DNA of 33,199 nt from an uncultured Myxococcales bacterium (GTDB lineage Bacteria > Myxococcota_A > UBA9042 > DTJE01): the NCBI GenBank assembly GCA_903857665.1, contig CAIOFV010000053.1:1-33199 (forward strand). The letters run 5' to 3'. Of this stretch, positions 22,135 to 30,761 are shown in pieces; within the stretch, counting starts at the first letter, position 1, and every line of letters starts with the position of its first letter. The position numbers and the translations under genes are program-made. The notes below the pieces were generated by a model that worked only from the letters and a program-made list of their open reading frames with translations, did no database searches and had not been told where the DNA came from.

Positions 22135-23610
22135 TCAGGAACAGGGGGCGCGGGGGGGGCTGACGGGCACTGTCGGAACCGGCGAGGCCTCGCCTGTGCC
22201 AGACCCTTCCCAGGCGGCCCTCCCTCGTGCCACGGCCCGGACGGCCAGCACTACCAGGATCCCGTTGCGCGCCACCAGGACGGCCACCATCGCCGGAAGC
22301 AGTTTTCGCAGGCGCGGGTAGAGGTGCGGGTACAGGACGGCACCCAGGAACGCCAGGACCAGGAACCACGCGCGCCCGCGCCCGGGAAGGGCATCGGGCA
22401 CCAGGGCGAACGGCAGCAGCCACAGCAGGTACTGCGGGGACAGGATCGGGCTGGCCACCAGCACCGCGGCCAGCATCGCCGCGATCGACGATACCAGCAG
22501 GCGCGCCAGCCCGGCCCCGTCCGTGACCGCGATCGCCTTCCGGGCCCGCCACGCGGCCAGGCCGGCCAGCACCAGCACGATCCCCGGGACGGCCATCCGC
22601 AGCAGCGACGCCAGCGCCGGTCCCACCGGGCTGTCCAGGTCGAAGGCGCCGTGGGTCTTCAGCACGTTCGCGTCCACCAGGCCCACGGACCGGGCCAGGA
22701 TCAACAGGCTGGACGCGACGCTTTCGATCTGGAGGCCCCGTTCGCCGTGGTACCTGTACACGGCCGCCACGCCGTCGGGCGCAACGAGCAGGAACGGCAG
22801 GTGCACGGCCAGGAAGGCCGCAGCGCTGACCGCGCCCACGACCGTCGAGTCGCGCCACCGCCGCTGCCCCGCCAGCCAGGCGATGGCCACCGGCACCAGG
22901 AAGCCCGGCCACAGCTTGACCGCTGCGCCCAGGCCCAGCAGGATGCCGGCCAGCACGTTGCGGCGCTCGAGCACCGCGACCAGGCCCCAGGCGGCCAGCG
23001 CGGCGCAGAAGATGTCGATGCGGCAGACGATCAGGTACCCGAGCGGCACGGAGAATGCCGCGCCCCAGGCAAGGATCGACGAGTCCCCGGTCGCGCCCAG
23101 GCCCGGCCGGGCCGCGCGCCGGATGCGCATCGCGGCCAGGAACGAAGCCAGCAGCGCCAGGGTCGCCAGGATCCCCAGGGCGTGCCGATACCCGACGATG
23201 CCCGGGGCGATGAGCCGCGGCAGCACGATGAACGCCAGGGCGCCGGGGGGGTACTCGACCGGGAAGTCCCGATACGGCACCTGCGCCTGCGTGGATGGCT
23301 CCGGGTACACGTCCGGCGACGCCCCGATGTGTTCGGCGACGTAGCCCTTGTCCGTCGAAGGGTCCCCGACCATCCAGTTGGCGTACGCGTAGTAGAGTCG
23401 CTCGTCGGAGTCCTTGCTGAAGAACAGCAGGATGGCATCGACGACGTCCCCCTGACCGTCGTGGAACGCCTGCTCCTTCAGATCACGGGTGACGGGGTCG
23501 AACCCGGCCCCATACACGCCCACGCACCACAGGACGGGGATGGACCACAGCGCCGCCTGCCGCCAGGAGAATTGACGCCTGCTGGATTCTCGTGCCTGGG
23601 CATCCGCCAT
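22135..23610 (-). CDS. GT87-family (DUF2029) membrane mannosyltransferase-like protein
   Basis: 491 residues from ATG 23610. One N-terminal helix is followed by a large polar loop (about residues 35-125: DSDERLYYAYANWMVGD and YRDFPVEYPPGALAF), then a series of at least nine further helices. YPPGALAF and, in the middle of the chain, GAAVKLWPGFLVP are recognisable signatures of GT87 enzymes, which use polyprenyl-phosphate mannose as donor and work on the outer face of the membrane; PimE of mycobacteria is the best-known member. LSPQYLLWLLPFAL near residue 420 is also typical. The C-terminal 20 residues are Pro/Ser-rich and probably disordered. No Shine-Dalgarno is visible; a TATGCT lies directly upstream at 23617-23622, so the message may be nearly leaderless. 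Divergent from the GH76 gene. Confidence 0.85.
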   Translation of the reverse strand: MADAQARESSRRQFSWRQAALWSIPVLWCVGVYGAGFDPVTRDLKEQAFHDGQGDVVDAILLFFSKDSDERLYYAYANWMVGDPSTDKGYVAEHIGASPDVYPEPSTQAQVPYRDFPVEYPPGALAFIVLPRLIAPGIVGYRHALGILATLALLASFLAAMRIRRAARPGLGATGDSSILAWGAAFSVPLGYLIVCRIDIFCAALAAWGLVAVLERRNVLAGILLGLGAAVKLWPGFLVPVAIAWLAGQRRWRDSTVVGAVSAAAFLAVHLPFLLVAPDGVAAVYRYHGERGLQIESVASSLLILARSVGLVDANVLKTHGAFDLDSPVGPALASLLRMAVPGIVLVLAGLAAWRARKAIAVTDGAGLARLLVSSIAAMLAAVLVASPILSPQYLLWLLPFALVPDALPGRGRAWFLVLAFLGAVLYPHLYPRLRKLLPAMVAVLVARNGILVVLAVRAVARGRAAWEGSGTGEASPVPTVPVSPPRAPCS

Positions 23611-23694
23611 CGCGGCAGCATACGGGATGGCGGGGGAGGAATCCAGACGGGGTTCGACCGATCGGTGCGCCTTGATGGGTCCGGCCCCCGGGCG

Positions 23695-23723
23695 TTGTCC
23701 GGGCCGGCAGAGCCCAGTAGACT
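23695..23723 (+). promoter_or_regulatory. Putative promoter of the GH76 lipoprotein gene
   Basis: TTGTCC (23695-23700), 17-base spacer, TAGACT (23718-23723), giving a start site near 23730 and a short leader that contains GGGAGG just before the ATG at 23754. Confidence 0.5.
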
Positions 23724-23753
23724 TCGTTCCCGCGCGGGCGTCGGGAGGTTCGG

Positions 23754-25028
23754 ATGCGTCGAGGGATCCTGTGGGGCGCGTCGGTACTGACCGCCACGAT
23801 GCTGCTGGCGTGCGGCGCGGGCGGAGGCGGTTCGCCGGAGGACGGTGCCGGGCCGGGTACCGACCTCGCGCTGGACGCTGCGCCGGACATTCTGCCCGAC
23901 CTCCCGCCCGACGCCGTGGGCACGGCGGACGTCCCGTTCGACATCCCGGCCGACGCCCCCCTCGATGCCCCCCCGGTCGATCCGGCCCTCGCGGCCCTGC
24001 AGCAGGGGCTGGCGGCGATGGACGCGCACTACTGGTACGCCGACTTCAACCTCTGGTTCCGGGACCCGACCAACCTGGAGGGCCTGCTGGACGGCACCAA
24101 CCAGCCCTACTGGTGGCAGAGCGCCAACGCGGTGGAGGTGCTGGTCGATTATGCGCGCCTGTCGGGCGACACGTCCGGGGACGCACGTCTGGCCGGGATC
24201 TACGACTTCTTCGTCAATCCGCCGTCGTTCTTCCCGGTGCAGGCGAACTTCCTGAACGACTACAACGACGACTCCGGGTGGTGGGCGATCGCCTGGATGA
24301 AGGAATTCGACCGCACGGGCGATCCCAGGCACCTGGCGATCCCCCGCGCCATCTTCGACCGCGTGTCCTCCCAGTGGCAGGAGGCGGCGGGGGGCGGGAT
24401 CCCCTGGAACACCACATCGACCTACCTGAACTCGGTCACCAACGGCCTGTTCATGATCGTGGCCGCGCGCCTGGCGGTGCGCACCGGGGATCCCTCCTAC
24501 CTGGACTGGGCGAAGAAGGACTGGGCCTGGTACTCGCAGGCGGGCATCTTCGACCCGGGCACCGGCGTCGTGTTCGACGCGGCGCAGAACCACGACCTCT
24601 GGACCTACAACCAGGGCGTGGTCCTGGGAGGCCTGACCGAACTGTACCTGGCCACGAAGGGGGACGAGTACCTGGACCGGGCGATGGCCCTGGCCGACGC
24701 GGCGATGACGCACCCGGCGTTGCAGGGCGTGGGCGGCGTGCTGAAGGAAGGGAAGCCCCCGGACCCGGGCGACCAGCCCCTGTTCAAGGGCATCTTCCTG
24801 CGCTACCTGCAGCAACTGCGGGACGTGCTGGACACGTCCGACGACCCGGGCCGGGCCGCCTGCGCCGCGCGGATCCACGCCTTCATCGACTTCAACGTCG
24901 CCGCGATGCAGGCCAATGCCCGGGACGCCGACGGGATGTTCGCCGACACCTGGGAGCCGGGCGTCGTGCACGCCTGGGGCTTCCCCTCGCAGGTGTCCGC
25001 GATGGCGGCCCTGCTGGCCGGCCTGTGA
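23754..25028 (+). CDS. GH76-family alpha-1,6-mannanase-like lipoprotein
   Basis: 424 residues; ATG 23754 is preceded by GGGAGG. A lipoprotein signal (TATMLLACGAGGGG) leads into an Asp/Pro-rich linker of about 60 residues (LPDLPPDAVGTADVP), a style of surface spacer common in Myxococcota. From about residue 82 the protein follows the GH76 six-hairpin fold: YWWQSANAVEVLVDYA, then the catalytic aspartate pair D172-D173 in YNDDSGWWAIAWMKE, IPWNTTSTYLNSVTNGLF, and WTYNQGVVLGGLTELYLAT. These are the hallmark motifs of endo-alpha-1,6-mannanases and of Dfg5/Dcw1-like transglycosidases. It is likely surface-exposed and cuts or transfers alpha-1,6-mannan. It is divergent from the GT87 gene and faces the kinase remnant. 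Substrate could be fungal mannan from prey or the cell's own polymer. Confidence 0.9.
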   Translation: MRRGILWGASVLTATMLLACGAGGGGSPEDGAGPGTDLALDAAPDILPDLPPDAVGTADVPFDIPADAPLDAPPVDPALAALQQGLAAMDAHYWYADFNLWFRDPTNLEGLLDGTNQPYWWQSANAVEVLVDYARLSGDTSGDARLAGIYDFFVNPPSFFPVQANFLNDYNDDSGWWAIAWMKEFDRTGDPRHLAIPRAIFDRVSSQWQEAAGGGIPWNTTSTYLNSVTNGLFMIVAARLAVRTGDPSYLDWAKKDWAWYSQAGIFDPGTGVVFDAAQNHDLWTYNQGVVLGGLTELYLATKGDEYLDRAMALADAAMTHPALQGVGGVLKEGKPPDPGDQPLFKGIFLRYLQQLRDVLDTSDDPGRAACAARIHAFIDFNVAAMQANARDADGMFADTWEPGVVHAWGFPSQVSAMAALLAGL

Positions 25029-25052
25029 CCTCGACAGGACGTCGTTCCGAAA

Positions 25053-25364
25053 TCAGTGTTCCAGGAGGGGCCGCGCCGCCTGCGCCGTTCCCCTCCGGGT
25101 TCCCGCCAGCGTGAAGCGGAACGTGGCGCCCTGGCCCGGACCCGCCGATTCGACCCTGATGCGGCCCCCGTGACCTTCCACGATGCGCTTGATCAGTGCC
25201 AGTCCCAGCCCGGTGCCTTCCGAGGCGGGGTCCAGTTTCTGGAACAGCCCGAACAGCCTGCCCGCCTCTCCGGGATCGATCCCGATGCCGTTGTCGCGGA
25301 CGAAGAACACGAACTCGTCCCCGATCGCATCGACGCCCACCGTCACCCGCGGCGCGGCCTGGTC
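25053..25364 (-). pseudogene. Remnant of a sensor histidine kinase: C-terminal half of the ATPase domain only
   Basis: An open minus-strand stretch of about 103 codons ends at 25053. It reads PRVTVGVDAIGDEFVFFVRDNGIGIDPGE, then RLFGLFQKLDPASEGTGLGLALIKRIVEGHGGRI and ends shortly after GATFRFTLAG. These are the G1 box, F box and G2 box of a HATPase_c domain in the normal order. A stop codon at 25362-25364 lies just upstream, and the N box, HisKA helix and sensor that should precede are absent in every frame between it and the DUF4157 gene. GTG at 25346 could start a 97-residue protein, but without the N box it could not bind ATP normally. Most likely a decayed or deletion-truncated gene. It resembles the tail of the kinase at 16274-17659 but is clearly not identical. 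Confidence 0.75.
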
Positions 25365-25440
25365 ACCGTGCAGCCGACGGTGCCGTGACCCCTCCCGGCG
25401 ACGCCCCCCGGGAGCATCCGCAGCGGGTCCTTGCTCCCCC

Positions 25441-25469
25441 TCGAAACCTCCCGGAATTCCCGGTATGAT
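25441..25469 (+). promoter_or_regulatory. Putative promoter of the DUF4157 gene
   Basis: TCGAAA (25441-25446), 17 bases, TATGAT (25464-25469); four and five matches to the sigma-70 consensus. The start site would be near 25476, giving a leader of about 26 bases with GGAGG before the ATG at 25502. Confidence 0.5.
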
Positions 25470-25501
25470 TCCGTGCTCCCGGGTGCACGGTGGAGGTTGC
25501 C

Positions 25502-28500
25502 ATGCCGCTGGATCGGATGAAGACGTCCTGCGAGAAGGCCCCCGGGCCGGCGCCGGCCAAGGGGGCCTCGACGCAGGATGGCAGCCGCAACGAGGGGCTG
25601 CGCGACAGCGTCCGGGGGCTGGGCTACCAGGCCGGCGCCGCGGCTCTCAGCCCGCGCGTGCAGGCAAAGCTGAGGTCCGGGACCCCCGGCGACAGCCAGG
25701 AGCGCGAGGCCGACCGGGTGGCGGGGCAGGTGATGGCGCGGCTGTCGGCACCGGCCCCGGTCCCGGTCACGGCGACCGGCACGACCTCCCCGGCGCTGGC
25801 GGTTTCGGCCCGGGTGTCTCCCGCGGCGACGCTGTCGGCCAGCGGCGGCGGCGGCGGGGTGCCCGTCGGCCCGGAGGCGGCCGCCTCGATCCAGTCGGCG
25901 CGCGGTTCCGGCGACTCCCTCCCCGGCGGCGTGCAGTCGCGCATGGAGGGCGCGTTCGGCGCGGACTTCAGCGGCGTGAAGGTCCACGCGGGCCCGGGTG
26001 CCGACGGCCTCTGCGAGACGATGGGGAACGCGCGGGCCCTGACCAGCGGCAAGAACATCTTCTTCGGTGAAGGCCAGTACCAGCCGTCCACACCGGGCGG
26101 CCAGCAACTGCTGGCCCACGAACTGACCCACACCCTGCAGCAGGGCTCGGGCGATCGGGTGGCAGGGTGGTGGGCCGACGCGCACGAGCAGATCACCCAT
26201 GCCGCCGGCGCGGAGTTCCAGGACCAGATCGGCAAGGAGGCCATCGACTACGTGGCCACGCGCGCGGGCACCATCGATCAGACGGTGCGGTCCGCGGTGA
26301 ACTTCGCCTACGGCCTGGGCATCAAGGGCGGCGAGCGCGACAAGTACGAAAGGCTCGAATACGACAAGGCCCAGGACCGCAACGCGCAGCAGGGGCAGGA
26401 AGCCCCGACGCAGCCCACCCCGGCGCCTACGGTCGAACCGCAGCCGGCCCCCGAGGAGGACGTGGCCCCCCCCGAGGAGGACGTGGCCCCTCCCGAGGAG
26501 CAGGCGCCGGAGCCTCGCCGGCCACGCGACGGCGGCCTGTCCAGCCTGCTGCACCGCGGGGACCTCGCCCGCGGGCACCGCCAGGAGGCGAAGCGCGGAA
26601 ACGTCGTCCGCCAGCACGACCTGGGCCTGGGCGTGGACAATCCTGAAAACGTCCAGCAGTTGCGCGCCAACGACACCCGCAAGAAGGGCAAGGGCGACCT
26701 GGGGATCAAGTGGCGCAAACTGAGCGACAGCGAGAAGAAGAAGGCGATGTGGGACAACCTGATGTTCCACGTCCGCTGGACGCGTGAAACCAAGTACCAC
26801 GGCGAGGCCGGCCAGTACGTCAACGAGAGCGCCGAATCGATCAACCGCCTGGCGGTCGATGACCAGGTCCGGAAGGCGGCCGAACGCTACCGCAGCGGCG
26901 CGCGCCGGGAGGGGCTGCTGCAGCTTTCCGACGCGGTGCACAACGCCGAGGACCGCGGCTCGCATGGCGAGGGGCGGCCGTATACGGGCCACGATCCGCG
27001 CCTGACGATGCCGCACAAGTTCGACGGCTCGGTGAACGAGCGCTACGTCCCGGGGTGGGACTGCGACAACCCGGCGAAAAATGCCGGCGGGCGCGCGATG
27101 GCCGAAATCTATGCGAAGGAGGTCTTCCAGAACTTCCTGTTCCTGGTCGGCGTGCACACCAGCGAAAAGGTGAAGGGCGGGAAGGAGGATCCCTCGCAGA
27201 AACTGAAGCAGGGCGAGGGCGGGCTGGGCAAGTCGAAGGCGATCCGGACCGGGGTCACCCACGCGATGCGGTTCAAGCTGGAATCGACGATGGGGCGGTC
27301 GGTGCCCAAGAAGAACCAGGACGTCGAGTCCTGGCTGCGCAACCCCGAGGAGTACCAGAAGGTCAAGATGTCCCACCCCGAGGGGAAACTGTCGTCGCGG
27401 CCCGAGGACAACATGCCGGCCTACCGGGAGTCCGCGGGTAAGGAGGTCGCCGCGCTGCTGCTGCGCGAACTGGACGAGGCCGGCGCGGTGCTGGGGATCC
27501 TCCTGTCGAAGGGGCAGTCCGGCAAGGGCATGGAAGGCGGCTTCGCGAAGCTGATGTGGATCGGGAAGCACTCCGAGGAACTGGCGGGCCTCATCCGGGC
27601 GACGATGAAGGAACCCCCGAACCCGGCCGCGATCGGCGCGCTGATGGTGCTGGACATCCTGAAGGAAAAGGGCGCCGAGTGGTCCAACCTGGCCAAGGGG
27701 AAGTTCTACAAGCCGGCGACGGAACTGAGGGACTTCCTGGCGGGAGGCGGGCCGCGGTTGCGGTACGCGCTGACGGAGTTGTTCGGGTTGAGCGACGCCG
27801 AGGGCGGGGTCACGGCGCCGCCGGACAACGGCCCGAGCACGCCGACGGTGGACACGGGTGTCGTTCGGATGAAGGCGGGGCGGCTGCTGGCCGAGATGGA
27901 ATCGACAGCGACGGACCTGCGGGGCGGCCGCATCGGTCCGGCCGAGATGGAAAAGAAGCTGAAGCGCTACTCCCTGCTGGGACAGTGGGCCGAGGAACTG
28001 ATGGGAACGGTGGACGGGTTGCCGAAGGGGCCGAACGACGAAGCGAAACGCTCGCTGTCGCTGCTCCTGGGCAACCTGGCGGGGCGCGCGAGGGACTGGG
28101 CGACGCGTGCAAGCACGTCGGGGACCACGCGGCACAGCCTGCGCGACGCGCTGAAGGACGAAATCCTGCGCGACATCGCGATGTACGGCGGGGTGCTGCC
28201 CCCCCAGTTCCGCACCGTGATCGGGATGGGCGTGACACAGGGGCCGACCGAGCAGGCGCCGCCCCCGCCCCCGCAGGACCCATCGACCCAGGTGCACGAG
28301 GCCCCGCCGCCGCGCGTGTCCCACGAGTCCCGGCCGCTGCCCGTCCCGCCGCCGAAGCCTCGCCGGCCCGCGCCGCCACCGCCGCAGACGACCGTGGAGC
28401 AGCAGGTGACCGAGCAGACGCGGACCGTGTCCCACGTGCGGGAGGACGTCGATGCGCCGCCGCAGTTGCTGGCGGGCGCCCGCGACACGGCGCGTCGGCT

Positions 28501-28870
28501 GCTGGAGGGGATCCAGGTCATCCGCCACGACCTGCGGTCGGGGCTGGTGGGCGCTGCGGACATGGAGCGCAACCTGGGCCGCTACACGCTGCTGCGGAAA
28601 TCGGCGCAGGAGGCGCTGCTGGCGTTCCAGAAGCTGGGCCCGGGATCCAGCCGGGACGAGAACCAGCAGCAGGTGGACACCCTGCGGACGCTGGTGCGCA
28701 TGGGGGACGACGCGGCGGCGTTCGCCCGGCGTGCCGGCGAGGTCAGCCTGCGCGGGCACAAGGCCCTGCGGCAGGACGTGCTGGACTTCTGCGAGCCGCT
28801 GGTGCAGTTCGTCTCGAAGACGCTGGAGGATCGCCTGGTCCTCTACGCCACCAGGCACATGCCCAAGTGA
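25502..28870 (+). CDS. DUF4157-domain protein with zinc-phospholipase-C-like region and duplicated C-terminal domain
   Basis: 1,122 residues; GGAGG lies seven bases before ATG 25502. An unstructured Ala/Pro/Gly-rich N-terminus with the SQEREADRVAGQV motif leads to a DUF4157 domain (about 135-215) with the metallopeptidase-like H206-ELTH-H210 in LLAHELTHTLQQ. Directly after it comes WWADAHEQITHAAG (H228, H233), a 21-base tandem repeat region giving a Pro/Glu linker, then a helical domain with LSDAVHNAEDRGSHGEG (H480, E483, D484, H488) and a GHD at 497. The spacing recalls zinc-dependent phospholipase C / alpha-toxin metal sites. Two related domains of about 120 residues, each with R-x3-(A/G)xx(D/E)ME+xLxRYxLL, occupy 785-920 and 990-1115. 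DUF4157 proteins are frequently cargo of extracellular contractile injection systems. No injection-system structural gene is present here, so that role is inferred. Confidence 0.85.
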   Translation: MPLDRMKTSCEKAPGPAPAKGASTQDGSRNEGLRDSVRGLGYQAGAAALSPRVQAKLRSGTPGDSQEREADRVAGQVMARLSAPAPVPVTATGTTSPALAVSARVSPAATLSASGGGGGVPVGPEAAASIQSARGSGDSLPGGVQSRMEGAFGADFSGVKVHAGPGADGLCETMGNARALTSGKNIFFGEGQYQPSTPGGQQLLAHELTHTLQQGSGDRVAGWWADAHEQITHAAGAEFQDQIGKEAIDYVATRAGTIDQTVRSAVNFAYGLGIKGGERDKYERLEYDKAQDRNAQQGQEAPTQPTPAPTVEPQPAPEEDVAPPEEDVAPPEEQAPEPRRPRDGGLSSLLHRGDLARGHRQEAKRGNVVRQHDLGLGVDNPENVQQLRANDTRKKGKGDLGIKWRKLSDSEKKKAMWDNLMFHVRWTRETKYHGEAGQYVNESAESINRLAVDDQVRKAAERYRSGARREGLLQLSDAVHNAEDRGSHGEGRPYTGHDPRLTMPHKFDGSVNERYVPGWDCDNPAKNAGGRAMAEIYAKEVFQNFLFLVGVHTSEKVKGGKEDPSQKLKQGEGGLGKSKAIRTGVTHAMRFKLESTMGRSVPKKNQDVESWLRNPEEYQKVKMSHPEGKLSSRPEDNMPAYRESAGKEVAALLLRELDEAGAVLGILLSKGQSGKGMEGGFAKLMWIGKHSEELAGLIRATMKEPPNPAAIGALMVLDILKEKGAEWSNLAKGKFYKPATELRDFLAGGGPRLRYALTELFGLSDAEGGVTAPPDNGPSTPTVDTGVVRMKAGRLLAEMESTATDLRGGRIGPAEMEKKLKRYSLLGQWAEELMGTVDGLPKGPNDEAKRSLSLLLGNLAGRARDWATRASTSGTTRHSLRDALKDEILRDIAMYGGVLPPQFRTVIGMGVTQGPTEQAPPPPPQDPSTQVHEAPPPRVSHESRPLPVPPPKPRRPAPPPPQTTVEQQVTEQTRTVSHVREDVDAPPQLLAGARDTARRLLEGIQVIRHDLRSGLVGAADMERNLGRYTLLRKSAQEALLAFQKLGPGSSRDENQQQVDTLRTLVRMGDDAAAFARRAGEVSLRGHKALRQDVLDFCEPLVQFVSKTLEDRLVLYATRHMPK
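26453..26494 (+). repeat. 21-base tandem repeat in the DUF4157 gene linker
   Basis: Two units of 21 bases, each starting gaggaggacgtggcccc and differing at one base, followed by the first bases of a third at 26495. They encode EEDVAPP repeated twice and a diverged EEQAP. Copy number could vary by slippage without breaking the frame. Confidence 0.85.
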
Positions 28871-28940
28871 CGACAGGCGTTCAACGAGGCAGGCCGAGTG
28901 GGGCCGGACGGGTGAATGACCAGGCCTCGAACCAGCAGCG

Positions 28941-29013
28941 CGATATCCATCGAAGCCCTCGTCGCCCGCCGGGATTGCAGCGCATGACCCCATGCGGCCG
29001 GCGGTGGATATCG
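28941..29013. other. Nested inverted repeats between convergent genes (possible terminator or structured RNA)
   Basis: Outer arms CGATATCCA (28941-28949) and TGGATATCG (29005-29013) enclose CCGCCGG (28966-28972) with CCGGCGG (28998-29004), which enclose CGCAT (28981-28985) with ATGCG (28992-28996). The right-hand arms are almost contiguous; the left side has a 16-base bulge that can itself form CGA-x5-TCG. The element sits between the stop of the DUF4157 gene and the stop of the ABC transporter gene. There is no T-run, so it is not a classical terminator. Confidence 0.5.
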
Positions 29014-29030
29014 AGGAACCGCCTGTCCGG

Positions 29031-30761
29031 TCATTGGCGGAAGCGGTAGTCTCCCGCCGCGCACAGCCGCCAGCCGCCCTTGCCATCCAGTTCCAGTACG
29101 TGAGTGTGGTACTTCAGGACCGTGGACCGGTGGCTGACGCTGACCAGCGTGGTCGCGGACGGGTCGATCTGCCTGTAGAGGTTGTCCTCGTTTTCCACGT
29201 CCAGGGCGCTGGTGGCCTCGTCCAGGATCGCATACCGGGGCTTGCCCAGCAGCAGCCGCGCGAACGCCAGGCGCTGCTGCTCCCCCAGGGACAGCACCTT
29301 GCTGAAGTCCAGTTCCACGTCCAGCCCGCCGAAGCGGTCCACGATGCCCGACAGGTTGACGGCCTTCAGGACGTCCGCCAGCTCCCGGTCCGAAAACGTC
29401 AGGCTTTTCGATGGATAGTGCAGTTGGCTGCGCAGATCGCCCAGCACCATGTAGGCGTGCTGGGGCAGGAACAGCATGTCTTCCAGCCTGGGCCGCGCGA
29501 TGGTGCCCGCGCCGGAGTTCCAGATCCCGGCGACCGCGCGCAGCAGGGAACTCTTGCCGCCGCCGCTCTCCCCAACGATCAGCAGCCCCTCGCCGGTCTT
29601 GACCGAAACCGAAAGGTCCTTGACCAGGATCCGCTGGTAGTTCGGCGTGTGCAGCGTCAAGTGGTCCAGCGCCAGCCCCGGATCCTCCACCCGATCGATC
29701 ACGGGGCCGGTCGTTCCGGTTCCCGATTGCGGCTTCAGCGACAGCGCGAAGGTGTCCAGACGCTCGATCCCGGCGGCGAACCGGCTGAGGCTGTCGAAGT
29801 TGTCCACGAACACGGTCAGCGCTGCCAGCAGCGCCGCGAACGCCCCCGCGGCCTGGACCACGCTGCCGACCTCCAGCTCGCCGGAAAGGACCCGCGGGGC
29901 GATGATCACGCTGGGCAGGATGATGGTGACGAAGCCATACCCGTACTGGAACAGGCTCAGGCTCAGCGTCCATTTGATCAGCTTGTTGAAGTTGTCGAAC
30001 ACCCCGGCGAAGCGCCGCTTCACCCGGGCGGATTCCTCGTCCTCGCCACGGTAGAACGCGATGGATTCCGCGTTTTCGCGGATGCGGACCAGGCTGAAAC
30101 GGAAGTCGGCCTCGCGTCGCAGTTGCTGGAAGTTCAACCCGATCAAGGGTTTTCCGAACACCAGGAACGTGACCGCCGTGCCGGCCGCGGCATAGATGAC
30201 CAGGAACAGCACCAGCCACCGGGAAATGGACCACAGCACCCCGCTGAACGCGATCAACTGCAGCACGGCACCCATCGCGATCAACAGGAAGGTCAGCGAC
30301 TTCTGGGTGAACGTGTTGATGTCCTCGGCGATTCGCTGGTCCGGGTTGTCGATGTCGCGGTTCGCCGTCAACTGGTAGAACGCGCGGTTGCCGAAGTAGT
30401 CCCCCAGGAAGCGGTCGGTCATCCACCGGCGCCACCGGATGGCCAGCTTGTCCCGGACAAAGTAGTAGAACGCGTAGATGGGGACGGCGACGACCAGCAA
30501 CCCAACGAAGTAGTAGATCGAGTTCCAGAAGCGGTCGGCGTCCCGGTCCGCCAGCGCCGACGTGAACTCGCCCGTCTGCTGGTTGAACAGCACGGCGAAC
30601 CCGGTCTGGCCCAGCAGCAGCGCCACCAGCAGCGCCAGCAGACCCGCGGCCATCCACCGTTCGTCCGAAACCCAGTAGGGCTTCGCCAGCGACCCGAAAC
30701 GCCTCCAGAGTCGTCCACCGAATCGCTGCATTCCTTCCGTACCTGTCCCGCGACCTTCCAT
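29031..30761 (-). CDS. SbmA/BacA-like fused ABC transporter (ABC-D/YddA type permease-ATPase)
   Basis: 576 residues from ATG 30761; ATG 30731 is an alternative. The N-terminal 340 residues form the six-helix SbmA/BacA-type membrane domain (ABC_membrane_2), with TDRFLGDYFGNRAFYQL, the hallmark NPDQRIAEDINTFTQKSL, and the helix-end motif FRFSLVRIRENAESIAFYRGE. The C-terminal ATPase has Walker A GESGGGKSS (K403), signature LSLGEQQRLAFARLLL, Walker B YAILDEATSALD and a switch histidine in VSVSHRSTV. This architecture is that of YddA, of the mycobacterial vitamin B12/bleomycin transporter and of peroxisomal ABCD proteins. Likely imports or moves peptides, cobalamin-like compounds or long-chain fatty acids across the inner membrane; the substrate cannot be told from sequence. 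It converges on the DUF4157 gene and stands alone. Confidence 0.92.
   Translation of the reverse strand: MEGRGTGTEGMQRFGGRLWRRFGSLAKPYWVSDERWMAAGLLALLVALLLGQTGFAVLFNQQTGEFTSALADRDADRFWNSIYYFVGLLVVAVPIYAFYYFVRDKLAIRWRRWMTDRFLGDYFGNRAFYQLTANRDIDNPDQRIAEDINTFTQKSLTFLLIAMGAVLQLIAFSGVLWSISRWLVLFLVIYAAAGTAVTFLVFGKPLIGLNFQQLRREADFRFSLVRIRENAESIAFYRGEDEESARVKRRFAGVFDNFNKLIKWTLSLSLFQYGYGFVTIILPSVIIAPRVLSGELEVGSVVQAAGAFAALLAALTVFVDNFDSLSRFAAGIERLDTFALSLKPQSGTGTTGPVIDRVEDPGLALDHLTLHTPNYQRILVKDLSVSVKTGEGLLIVGESGGGKSSLLRAVAGIWNSGAGTIARPRLEDMLFLPQHAYMVLGDLRSQLHYPSKSLTFSDRELADVLKAVNLSGIVDRFGGLDVELDFSKVLSLGEQQRLAFARLLLGKPRYAILDEATSALDVENEDNLYRQIDPSATTLVSVSHRSTVLKYHTHVLELDGKGGWRLCAAGDYRFRQ

Noticed and set aside
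25343..29086. Minus-strand open frame opposite the DUF4157 gene
   Set aside because: Arg/Gln/His-rich antisense translation without any domain; the plus strand has a promoter, ribosome site and recognisable motifs.
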